From the NCBI GenBank assembly GCA_900556665.1, contig USPX01000146.1:1-5558 (forward strand): a stretch of 5,558 nucleotides of DNA, read 5' to 3'. Source of the stretch: an uncultured Eubacteriales bacterium (GTDB lineage Bacteria > Bacillota_A > Clostridia > Lachnospirales > Cellulosilyticaceae). Of the stretch, positions 1 to 5,083 are shown piece by piece (within the stretch, counting starts at the first letter, position 1; each line of letters starts with the position of its first letter). Below the pieces are notes generated by a model that saw only the letters and a program-made list of their open reading frames with translations, searched no databases and had not been told where the DNA came from. The position numbers were made by a program, and so were the translations under genes.

Positions 1-6
1 TATTTC

Positions 7-912
7 CTAGGATAGTACAGCATAATTATATTTATTAAATGGTTTATCTATATATTTCTGATAGTTACCAAGTATTTTAAAATATCTTGTTTGTTCTTCT
101 ACACGGCTGAGGGCAATGAGCACATTGGCTTCTTGTAAGTTTCCTTCAATATCTACAAAGAAATAATACTCCCATTGTCTTTCTAAAAGCGGACGTGATT
201 GAATCTTTAAGAGGTTAAGTCCATTGTAAGCAAAGTGTCCGAGAATGTTATATAGGGCTCCACTATTATGAGCTGTTGTAAAGCAAATGCTGATTTTATC
301 ACAGTTATCTTGGATATGCATTTTTCTAGCAAGTATAATGAATCTTGTACTGTTATATTTATTGAATTGAATATTAGTGGCAATAGGCTCAAGTCCATAA
401 AGCTCTCCTGCACGCTTACTTCCAATAGCCGCTTTGGTTACATCTTTTAACCTAGCAATATATTCACAAGCTGCTGCTGTATTAAGATAAGGAATGGCTT
501 CTATATGTCCACACTCTCTGATGAAAGGTTTACATTGAGAAATAGCTTGTTTATGAGAGTACACTTCTTTAATGTCTTCTAGTTTCGCACCTTTTATACC
601 TAAAAGATTATGTTGTATCTTTACGACTTCTTCTCCTACAATATATAAATTGTGTTTGTTAATGAGATCGTATGTATCTAACACCTCACCTGCACTAGAA
701 TTTTCGATCGGAATCACACCATAATCTATTTCCCCTGCTTCAAGTGCCTCAAAAACATCTCTAAATTCTTCATGAGCTACACATTTCGACCATTTTCCCT
801 GGAAATAATTGATAGTTGCCTGTTCTCCATAAGCTCCAGGAACACCTTGGTATCCTACTACTGGAAGTGGTTTAAAATATGTATTTAACCCTTCCTCTAT
901 TTTTTCTAACAT
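7..912 (-). CDS. pheA: Prephenate dehydratase with C-terminal ACT domain
   Basis: Converts prephenate to phenylpyruvate, the committed step of phenylalanine synthesis in the cytosol. The 301-residue reading shows the dehydratase hallmarks: YQGVPGAYGEQA (21-32), PIENSSAGEV (68-77), SHKQAISQC (119-127) and the TRF motif (189-191) whose Thr is catalytic in the family. A regulatory ACT domain follows (about 206-285), with GAL at 218-220 and QSRP at 238-241; the family usually has ESRP there, and both motifs take part in Phe feedback binding. No chorismate mutase domain precedes it, so this is a monofunctional enzyme unless the N-terminus is broken. The ATG at 912 has a modest AGGTG site 10 bases upstream; a much better site serves an out-of-frame ATG at 947 (see the short ORF at 906-947). 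The gene lies downstream of a Phe-rich leader ORF and terminator. The function is secure; the exact start is not. Confidence 0.93.
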   Translation of the reverse strand: MLEKIEEGLNTYFKPLPVVGYQGVPGAYGEQATINYFQGKWSKCVAHEEFRDVFEALEAGEIDYGVIPIENSSAGEVLDTYDLINKHNLYIVGEEVVKIQHNLLGIKGAKLEDIKEVYSHKQAISQCKPFIRECGHIEAIPYLNTAAACEYIARLKDVTKAAIGSKRAGELYGLEPIATNIQFNKYNSTRFIILARKMHIQDNCDKISICFTTAHNSGALYNILGHFAYNGLNLLKIQSRPLLERQWEYYFFVDIEGNLQEANVLIALSRVEEQTRYFKILGNYQKYIDKPFNKYNYAVLS

Positions 913-947
913 TGCTTTTGAACACCTAAATATTGTGGTTCTTCCAT
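906..947 (-). CDS. 13-codon ORF overlapping the pheA start (upstream ORF or frameshifted pheA N-terminus)
   Basis: The ORF reads MEEPQYLGVQKQC and stops at a TAG that overlaps the pheA ATG (ATGTTAG). It has the best Shine-Dalgarno site near pheA, AAAGAGGTGA at 955-964, seven bases from its ATG. Two readings fit. It may be a true upstream ORF coupling translation into pheA by termination and reinitiation. Alternatively it is the original start of pheA, broken by a one-base deletion: adding one A to the AAAA run (916-919 on the plus strand) gives MEEPQYLGVQKA joined in frame to MLEKIEEG, for a 313-residue protein. The peptide has no Phe, so it is not itself a Phe sensor. I cannot choose between these without relatives or read data. 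Confidence 0.45.
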   Translation of the reverse strand: MEEPQYLGVQKQC

Positions 948-954
948 CTTTCTA

Positions 955-964
955 TCACCTCTTT
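955..964 (-). promoter_or_regulatory. Strong ribosome binding site ahead of ATG 947
   Basis: AAAGAGGTGA lies seven bases before the ATG at 947. This is ideal spacing for a Firmicute, and it argues that ribosomes enter here rather than directly at the annotated pheA ATG at 912. The transcript between the terminator and this site (965-1029) is purine-rich and shows no other gene. Confidence 0.75.
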
Positions 965-1021
965 GTTTTTATCCTATACCTCTACTTACTATCACTTACT
1001 TACCTCATCTACTAAATTTGT

Positions 1022-1060
1022 AAAATAAAAAGGCCTTATGCCAGCTAGGCATAAGGCCTT
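1022..1060 (-). terminator. Intrinsic terminator upstream of pheA (putative attenuator)
   Basis: A perfect 13-bp stem (AAGGCCTTATGCC against GGCATAAGGCCTT, 1030-1042 with 1048-1060) closes a 5-base loop. On the minus strand it is followed by UUUUUAUUUUA, the usual U-rich tail; the plus-strand side has no T-run, so it acts in the minus direction. It begins 26 bases after the stop of the Phe-rich ORF and lies about 118 bases before the pheA ATG. Part of its 5' arm (1048-1053) can pair instead with an upstream leader segment (1096-1101). Confidence 0.88.
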
Positions 1061-1086
1061 ATATCTTAGTGGATAAGAGATATGAT

Positions 1087-1224
1087 TTAGACGTATATGC
1101 CACTTGGCTTTAACTTATTTTGTTTACAGCAAAAAGAACCAGCGCTAAAAAAGAAAAAGCCCCAGCTAAAAAAGAAAGTATTAAATTTTGCTGCAACACT
1201 CATTAAGTTAGATATACGTTCCAT
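1087..1224 (-). CDS. Phe-rich 45-residue leader peptide, candidate pheA attenuation peptide
   Basis: This small ORF has an AAAGGAG site (1233-1239) eight bases before its ATG. Nine of 45 residues are Phe (14, 17-19, 23-26, 31), clustered in an in-frame heptad pair TFFFSWG-FFFFSAG, then SFCCKQNK and a short polar tail. It sits on the pheA strand, downstream of a perfect sigma-A promoter and just upstream of a strong terminator, with pheA next. By analogy with enteric pheL, the likely role is as a translated sensor: slow decoding of Phe codons when charged tRNA-Phe is scarce would alter the RNA fold and allow read-through. The peptide itself may have no function. Alternative: a small hydrophobic membrane peptide or type I toxin-like peptide with its own transcript. 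It matches no family I recognise. That it is translated is fairly likely; the regulatory role is inference. Confidence 0.72.
   Translation of the reverse strand: MERISNLMSVAAKFNTFFFSWGFFFFSAGSFCCKQNKLKPSGIYV
1096..1108 (-). promoter_or_regulatory. Candidate antiterminator segment in the pheA leader
   Basis: The leader RNA GCCAAGUGGCAUA (codons Pro40-Ile43) contains GGCAUA (1096-1101), complementary to UAUGCC in the 5' arm of the terminator (1048-1053), and GCCA (1105-1108), complementary to UGGC (1040-1043) in the terminator 3' arm. This gives roughly ten pairs around a small internal loop, mutually exclusive with the terminator stem. A ribosome finishing at the stop codon (1087-1089) would cover it, so full translation would favour termination. 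The pairing was drawn by eye and no energies were computed. Confidence 0.4.
1106..1161 (-). promoter_or_regulatory. Candidate 1:2 pairing between Phe codons and the antiterminator region
   Basis: RNA GGCUUUUUCUU (1151-1161, codons Gly22-Phe25) can pair with AAGUUAAAGCC (1106-1116, codons Lys37-Pro40) as 6+3 pairs around a UU/UU internal loop. A second stem, UUGCAGCAAAA (1186-1196) with UUUUGCUGUAA (1124-1134), eleven pairs with one G-U, encloses the Phe-codon block. A ribosome paused at Phe23-Phe25 would break these pairings and free the segment around 1096-1108. AU-rich RNA offers many such pairings, so this is a hypothesis. Confidence 0.3.
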
Positions 1225-1283
1225 TTCATATACTCCTTTCTGGATATAATTTTAATATTTTTTAATTATTTTAAATTGTATTT

Positions 1284-1312
1284 ATTATAGTTTTCAATTT
1301 TATTTTTGTCAA
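1284..1312 (-). promoter_or_regulatory. Perfect consensus sigma-A promoter driving the leader-pheA transcript
   Basis: TTGACA (1307-1312) and TATAAT (1284-1289) are separated by exactly 17 bases. The predicted transcription start is near 1277, giving a leader of about 250 bases to the end of the terminator. Both hexamers match consensus fully and no operator-like palindrome overlaps them. This fits a strong constitutive start with control placed downstream, at the level of termination. Confidence 0.88.
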
Positions 1313-1402
1313 TATCGTTTAGTAGGATTATTTTCCCCTCTCTACTTATATTTATCCACCTTATAGCTTTTCTTGATATTTTATTGTGTTAAAAACATTA
1401 AA
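1313..1402. other. Short AT-rich spacer between rsmA terminator and leader promoter
   Basis: No ORF with a ribosome binding site, no promoter and no convincing hairpin is visible here, apart from the U-rich tail (about 1391-1402) of the adjoining rsmA terminator. Confidence 0.5.
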
Positions 1403-1451
1403 ACCCTTGAATTACATAAAAATCATCATTAGACTACTGTAATTCAAGGGT
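1391..1451 (-). terminator. Intrinsic terminator downstream of rsmA
   Basis: A 14-bp perfect stem (1403-1416 with 1438-1451, core CCCTTGAATTACA) has a 21-base loop. On the minus strand it is followed by UUUAAUGUUUUU. It starts 24 bases after the rsmA stop codon, and separates rsmA transcription from the pheA leader promoter. The loop is longer than usual. Confidence 0.75.
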
Positions 1452-1474
1452 AATTTTAAATACTATTTATTATC

Positions 1475-2350
1475 TTATTTATCACTTCTGTGCTCATCAA
1501 TGTAATCTGAAAGTCTTGCAAAATCTTCAAGGCTTAAAGTTTCACCACGAGTTTGTGCGCCAATTCCACTCTCATCAAGAAGTGTTTTAAGTTCTTCTTT
1601 GCTAAGTCCTAAATTAGCATGTGCTGCAAGTGTATTTAAAAGTGTTTTTCTTCTAAGTAAGAATGCAGCTTTAATAATATTAAACATTTGTTTTGTATTA
1701 TTTGCTTTAACCACTGGATTTTGATTTATAGTTAACTTAATAACTGCTGAATCTACGTTTGGTCTAGGCATGAAACAGTTTCTTGGTACATTAGCTACTA
1801 AATATGGATCTGCAAAGTAATTAACTGATACAGTAATTGCGCCATATTGTTTGCTACCTGGTTTAGAGGCAAGACGGTCTGCTACCTCTTTTTGAACCAT
1901 AACTGTGATACTTTCGATTGGTAAATCATTTTCTAAAAGTGTCATTACAATAGGTGTTGTAATGTAGTATGGTAAGTTAGCTACAACTTTAATTGGACGA
2001 TTTGGTGACTCCTCAGCAATAAGCTTTTTAAGGTCAACTTTTAAAACGTCTTTATGAATAAGTTTAAAGTGTTCATTGTGTCCATACTCCTGCGTTAATA
2101 TTGGAATTAATTTATCATCAATCTCAATTGAAATAACTTTACCTGCATTTTCAAGTAAAGCTTGTGTGACACTCCCAATCCCTGGTCCGATTTCAATAAC
2201 GCAGTCTTCTTTTGTAATTTGTGCTGCATCAATGATTTTATCAAGTACTCTTGGATCTATTAAGAAGTTTTGTCCAAATTTCTTTTGAAACGAAAAGCCA
2301 TACTTATTAAGTAATGCTTTAGTACCTTCTGGTGTTGCTACTCTTTGCAT
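1475..2350 (-). CDS. rsmA: 16S rRNA (adenine1518-N6/adenine1519-N6)-dimethyltransferase
   Basis: RsmA (KsgA) dimethylates two adjacent adenines in the 3'-terminal helix of 16S rRNA using S-adenosylmethionine, a late step in small-subunit assembly. The 291-residue protein is of normal length and complete. Visible motifs are GQNFL (26-30), SAM motif I EIGPGIGS (53-60), the acidic SIEID strand end (74-78), KDVLK (100-104), the catalytic NLPYY (125-129), FMPRPNVDSAV (193-203), RRKTL (233-237) and RGETLSLEDFARLS (268-281) in the C-terminal helical domain. AAGGAG (2358-2363) lies seven bases before the ATG. Its usual Firmicute neighbours (tatD and rnmV/M5) are absent; here it lies between a PepSY protein gene and the pheA leader. 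Its own terminator follows it. In several bacteria loss of this gene gives kasugamycin resistance. Confidence 0.97.
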   Translation of the reverse strand: MQRVATPEGTKALLNKYGFSFQKKFGQNFLIDPRVLDKIIDAAQITKEDCVIEIGPGIGSVTQALLENAGKVISIEIDDKLIPILTQEYGHNEHFKLIHKDVLKVDLKKLIAEESPNRPIKVVANLPYYITTPIVMTLLENDLPIESITVMVQKEVADRLASKPGSKQYGAITVSVNYFADPYLVANVPRNCFMPRPNVDSAVIKLTINQNPVVKANNTKQMFNIIKAAFLLRRKTLLNTLAAHANLGLSKEELKTLLDESGIGAQTRGETLSLEDFARLSDYIDEHRSDK

Positions 2351-2384
2351 ATTGTCGCTCCTTGTTTTTAACTCTTATCTCACT

Positions 2385-2393
2385 ACTATATCA
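2385..2393 (-). promoter_or_regulatory. rsmA: Possible extended -10 promoter of rsmA
   Basis: TGATATAGT reads as an extended -10 element (TG, one base, TATAGT) about 35 bases upstream of the rsmA ATG. No good -35 hexamer stands 17 bases further up. No terminator is visible between the PepSY gene and rsmA, so read-through is also possible. Confidence 0.35.
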
Positions 2394-2473
2394 TATTTTG
2401 TCCTTATTTAACATTATTTAGGCAGGATTTATATAATTAAGCATGAGATTTACGTTATATCAAGGACTTTTAA

Positions 2474-3019
2474 TTAGTCGTCAATTTCAACTTTGATAAC
2501 TGCACCAGTACTTGCTGAAACCTCTATATCATATTTAACATAGCCTTTTCTAAGTTCGATTTCGTAAACATTACCAGTTCTATCAAATTCAGCATCAGTA
2601 ACAGTTGCCCCTTGTACTTGTTTTAAAGCAATTTGTTTAGCTTGTTCCATTGAAATAGCTACTTTATTCCCTACAGTATTGGCTGTATTATTCACAACAT
2701 TATTTACTGCATTGCCTCCTTTATTAGTTAAATCCCCTGCAAATTTGTCACGTAATTCCTTCCTAATAGAGATACCACTACCTGTTATAGCATCTAGTTT
2801 TAAATCATATTCATATTGATTCAGGATTAAATCAATATCATAGATTGCACGTCCTAATTCATGTTCAAATTCGATACTTTCAATTGTTGCGCCTACTACT
2901 TTTGACTTAGCAATTTCTTTAGCTTTTTCTAATGAAATATATTTTGTGCCTGCTGCAAACACACTTCCTACACTTAGTCCCAAACATGCTAATGTTACAA
3001 TTAAATTTCTTGCTTTCAT
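2474..3019 (-). CDS. Secreted protein with two PepSY-like repeats
   Basis: The 181-residue protein starts at the ATG at 3019, chosen because AAGGAG (3028-3033) lies eight bases upstream and a signal peptide follows at once: MKAR, then hydrophobic NLIVTLACLGLSVGSVFA, with likely cleavage near residue 22. The open frame extends 38 codons further up but without these features. Two homologous segments follow. The first (about 28-86) begins ISLEKAKEIA and ends in AITGSGISIRKE. The second (about 122-179) begins ISMEQAKQIA and ends in STGAVIKVEIDD. Both show the PepSY pattern: an Ala/Lys helix, E/D strands and a terminal DAxTG-type turn. An Asn-rich linker (about 100-118) joins them. PepSY domains occur in propeptides and in exported proteins proposed to inhibit or bind peptidases; no specific substrate can be named. 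The protein is probably outside the membrane. Confidence 0.85.
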   Translation of the reverse strand: MKARNLIVTLACLGLSVGSVFAAGTKYISLEKAKEIAKSKVVGATIESIEFEHELGRAIYDIDLILNQYEYDLKLDAITGSGISIRKELRDKFAGDLTNKGGNAVNNVVNNTANTVGNKVAISMEQAKQIALKQVQGATVTDAEFDRTGNVYEIELRKGYVKYDIEVSASTGAVIKVEIDD

Positions 3020-3027
3020 ATTATAAT

Positions 3028-3033
3028 CTCCTT
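3028..3033 (-). promoter_or_regulatory. Ribosome binding site fixing the PepSY protein start
   Basis: AAGGAG eight bases before the ATG at 3019 supports the shorter start. The upstream ATG at 3133 has no matching site, lies at the end of the S66 gene, and would place 38 unrelated residues before the signal peptide. Confidence 0.85.
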
Positions 3034-3074
3034 GTGTTGTTATATGCTTATTATGTCTTATATAATATTTATTA

Positions 3075-3087
3075 ATACTATTAGTAT
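3075..3087. promoter_or_regulatory. Perfect 13-bp palindrome upstream of the PepSY gene
   Basis: ATACTA-T-TAGTAT is a perfect palindrome with a one-base centre, about 56 bases upstream of the PepSY ATG. An 8-bp palindrome GTTTAAAC (3088-3095) adjoins it. It could be an operator or chance in AT-rich DNA. No clear -35/-10 pair was found around it. Confidence 0.25.
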
Positions 3088-3110
3088 GTTTAAACTTTAG
3101 CATGTGAACA

Positions 3111-3128
3111 TTAAAATTCTCTGAGAAT
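3111..3128 (-). terminator. Weak possible terminator after the S66 peptidase gene
   Basis: Just after the stop codon, the minus-strand RNA AUUCUCAGAGAAU can fold into a 5-bp hairpin with a 3-base loop, followed by UUUAAUG. It is short and may only pause polymerase, so the PepSY gene could be partly co-transcribed. Confidence 0.3.
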
Positions 3129-3132
3129 AACA

Positions 3133-4017
3133 TTAGTTTTTGTTAAGATTCACTTTTTGTCCAATAATAACCATTTTAGAATTTGCGCCATGCCCCACTT
3201 CTTTGGTTTTAACAATTGGTAAATTTCGTACCCCTTTCAAATCTGATTCCTCTAAAATACGTTTTAATAAAGTTACTACATCTGGGGTGTATCCTTCCTT
3301 TTCCATACTTGAAAAGGTACCCAATATAATTCCTCTTATCTTCTCAAAGGCGCCTAACTGTGCGTATTGGTTTAAGAAAGTGTTTATTTGCGCAGGACCA
3401 CCACCCATAGCTTCTAATAAAAGAATCTTATCTGTAAAGTCTGGCATATAAGGCGTTCCAGCCAGCTTTAAGAAACATCGGATATTCCCTCCTATTACTT
3501 CACCTTCTAAAGTATCCCCTTGAATAAATTCATACTCAAAATCTACTAAGTCTTTTTCCCCTTCAAATAAAGTTTGCTTCACCCATTCTCTTTGATGTAC
3601 ACCTTCTTCTCTTACAATATTACGAACCTGATATAATCCGGACTTATTGCCTGTCTTAGCATAAATACCATTTACAATGGTTGTTAAATCACTATAGCCA
3701 AAAAACATCTTATTCGTACTTTTAATAAATTCATAATCTAAGTAACTTAATACTTCATTAGCCAGGTCTCCTCCTGAAATATCAAAGATAGCCTTTACAC
3801 TTTGATCTTTATAAAAATCCATAAGTACTTTAGCCTTTTCCTTAGCTGAGGCACTAAACACATCCTCTACTGCATATAAATATGGGCTCCAAACAACTTC
3901 AAGCCCCATAAAGCTTAATTCATTGATTAAACGTTCTACTACCTCTTTACTTTGCTTACTTAATCCATTTGAACAGGCTACTAATGCAACTTTGTCACCT
4001 TGTTTTAATAATTCCAT
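3133..4017 (-). CDS. Peptidase S66 family protein (LD-carboxypeptidase / MccF-like)
   Basis: S66 serine peptidases include cytosolic LdcA, which removes the terminal D-Ala from L,D-linked murein tetrapeptides during wall recycling, and MccF, which cleaves microcin C-type peptide nucleotides. The 294-residue protein is complete. The nucleophile Ser109 sits in GYSD (107-110), and the Glu and His of the S66 triad fit Glu202 in LLLEAMGGG and His276 in EVGHGANS. The N-terminal GDKVALVACSNG (7-18) and FDISGGDLANEVL (78-90) are typical of the family. There is no signal peptide, so it acts in the cytosol. TAAGGAGATA is centred six bases before the ATG (AAGGAG 4024-4029). The secreted PepSY gene follows 113 bases after its stop on the same strand. 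Which substrate it uses, wall peptide or antibiotic peptide, cannot be told from sequence. Confidence 0.9.
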   Translation of the reverse strand: MELLKQGDKVALVACSNGLSKQSKEVVERLINELSFMGLEVVWSPYLYAVEDVFSASAKEKAKVLMDFYKDQSVKAIFDISGGDLANEVLSYLDYEFIKSTNKMFFGYSDLTTIVNGIYAKTGNKSGLYQVRNIVREEGVHQREWVKQTLFEGEKDLVDFEYEFIQGDTLEGEVIGGNIRCFLKLAGTPYMPDFTDKILLLEAMGGGPAQINTFLNQYAQLGAFEKIRGIILGTFSSMEKEGYTPDVVTLLKRILEESDLKGVRNLPIVKTKEVGHGANSKMVIIGQKVNLNKN

Positions 4018-4172
4018 TTTTATCTCCTTATCCTTTATGTTATTTTGATTTCTATAAAATCAGAGTCACTATAATAAAAAACCATTTTTTGCTATGGATT
4101 TTTTTACTATACCCTTGTATAATACCCATTATTATTATAATAATAGATATCTCAAGGAGGCTTTACAAATTT
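4018..4172. other. Divergent intergenic region between S66 peptidase and Ser-rich protein genes
   Basis: Holds both start regions. On the plus strand, TATAAT (4118-4123) with a weak TGGATT (4095-4100) 17 bases upstream may drive the Ser-rich gene. It is followed by a 16-base AT palindrome (4130-4145) and then AAGGAGG (4154-4160). On the minus strand AAGGAG (4024-4029) serves the S66 gene, but no convincing promoter is seen for it. Confidence 0.5.
4095..4123 (+). promoter_or_regulatory. Possible promoter of the Ser-rich protein gene
   Basis: A perfect -10 TATAAT (4118-4123) stands 17 bases after a poor -35 (TGGATT, three of six). It lies about 50 bases before the ATG. The good -10 with a poor -35 suggests a weak or activator-dependent promoter. 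Confidence 0.4.
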
Positions 4173-4976
4173 ATGAACAGGCAAATGGCAACATTTGGTT
4201 TAACTTTTTTTGCTTTATCTACAACTACTCTTGCAAAAAGACGCTCTCACTCTAGAAGTAGTAGTCGTCATGTTAGCTCTGCACGAAAATCTTCTAGCTC
4301 CCACAAATCTTCAAAATCAAACTCATCTTCTAGTTCTAATCATACCTCTACTTCTAGTACTTCTTCTAATTCTACGAGTAGCACCACATCTAATCATACT
4401 TCCACTACTACTAGTAGTACAGACAAAACCACTCAAAATTCTACTAACAGCGCAAGTAATCCTTCTCATAATTCCACTAGCTCTGCTACTTCTAATGCCT
4501 TTTCAAATACTACAAACAATACTACCTCTACTAAGGATAACACTTTTAAATCTATAGCTTCAAATCCTTCTAATAGTAGTAAGGCTAATTCTGCAACTTC
4601 ACATACTACATCTAATGTAACTAATGATTCTAAAGAGGATTATGATAGTAATTATTCATCAGATTCTTATTACACCTATCCCGATAGTATTTTTAGCAAT
4701 TCACACAATAAGCGTACTTATAATAATCAATCTCATCAAACTATTACACCTAATAAATCAGACTTTGATTATTATTCCCCTTATTATTATCCTTCATATA
4801 ACTCACTCTTAAGACGTACGCTTTTAGCTAAAAACTCAACCTACTATCCGAATACTACTATGTATGCTACACCTTATATAAGCTCTTATGGTAGATTTCA
4901 TTTGTTCCTAATACTTTTAGTTATTATTATAATCATATTTATTATTAAACGCTTAAAAAAATCCAGATTCCATTAA
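4173..4976 (+). CDS. Ser/Thr/Asn-rich low-complexity surface protein with C-terminal membrane anchor
   Basis: No family is recognised. The ATG at 4173 is chosen because AAGGAGG (4154-4160) stands 12 bases upstream and an export-type hydrophobic stretch follows (FGLTFFALSTTTLA, 8-21); the frame is open further up but lacks a ribosome site. The 267-residue protein has four parts: signal-like N-terminus (1-21); basic then Ser/Thr/Asn-rich stalk (22-155), in which about 50 Ser, 26 Thr and 18 Asn fall within residues 25-155; Tyr-rich segment (157-240) with DYYSPYYYPSYN; and one membrane helix (about 243-258) followed by KRLKKSRFH. The positive tail places the C-terminus inside and the stalk outside. 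No LPXTG-type sorting motif precedes the helix, so anchoring is by the membrane. The stalk could be a glycosylated spacer or wall-spanning segment, but this is inference. The plus strand is very poor in G here. Confidence 0.75.
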   Translation: MNRQMATFGLTFFALSTTTLAKRRSHSRSSSRHVSSARKSSSSHKSSKSNSSSSSNHTSTSSTSSNSTSSTTSNHTSTTTSSTDKTTQNSTNSASNPSHNSTSSATSNAFSNTTNNTTSTKDNTFKSIASNPSNSSKANSATSHTTSNVTNDSKEDYDSNYSSDSYYTYPDSIFSNSHNKRTYNNQSHQTITPNKSDFDYYSPYYYPSYNSLLRRTLLAKNSTYYPNTTMYATPYISSYGRFHLFLILLVIIIIIFIIKRLKKSRFH

Positions 4977-4987
4977 GCACATATTAC

Positions 4988-5029
4988 AAAAAGAGGTGAC
5001 CTTATTTCAAAGTCACCTCTTTTTATTAT
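4988..5029. terminator. Bidirectional terminator between convergent genes
   Basis: A 13-bp perfect stem (4988-5000 with 5012-5024, core AAGAGGTGAC) has an 11-base loop and runs of A on the left and T on the right. It ends the Ser-rich gene on the plus strand (12 bases after its stop) and can also end the ABC exporter gene on the minus strand. Confidence 0.88.
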
Positions 5030-5083
5030 GCCACTCTATATTCTATGCAAACTATATCTGCAAATCATATTATATAAACTCCT

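Noticed and set aside
1197..1229. Alternative ATG at 1229 giving an eight-residue peptide MKWNVYLT instead of the Phe-rich ORF.
   Set aside because: Only three bases separate it from AGGAG, too close for initiation. The ATG at 1224 has the normal eight-base spacing.
3020..3133. N-terminal extension of the PepSY protein to an ATG at 3133.
   Set aside because: No ribosome site at that ATG, and it would bury a clear signal peptide 38 residues inside the protein.
3969..4172. N-terminal extension of the Ser-rich protein with a hydrophobic, Ile-rich stretch.
   Set aside because: It overlaps the divergent S66 gene start and the promoter region. AAGGAGG points to the ATG at 4173.
4210..4812. Overlapping plus-strand frames rich in Leu/Ile inside the Ser-rich gene.
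   Set aside because: Frame-shifted shadows of Ser/Thr/Asn/Tyr codons (TCT, ACT, AAT, TAT) with no ribosome sites.
4852..4902. YPNTT as a sortase sorting motif before the C-terminal helix.
   Set aside because: It departs from LPXTG and NPQTN at key positions, and lies about 14 residues before the hydrophobic segment rather than adjacent to it.
5036..5068. A 10-codon ORF (MICRYSLHRI) preceded by AAAGGAG right after the ABC exporter stop codon.
   Set aside because: Too short, no recognisable content, and the ribosome-site-like bases fall on the stop codon of the exporter gene. Probably chance in purine-rich sequence.
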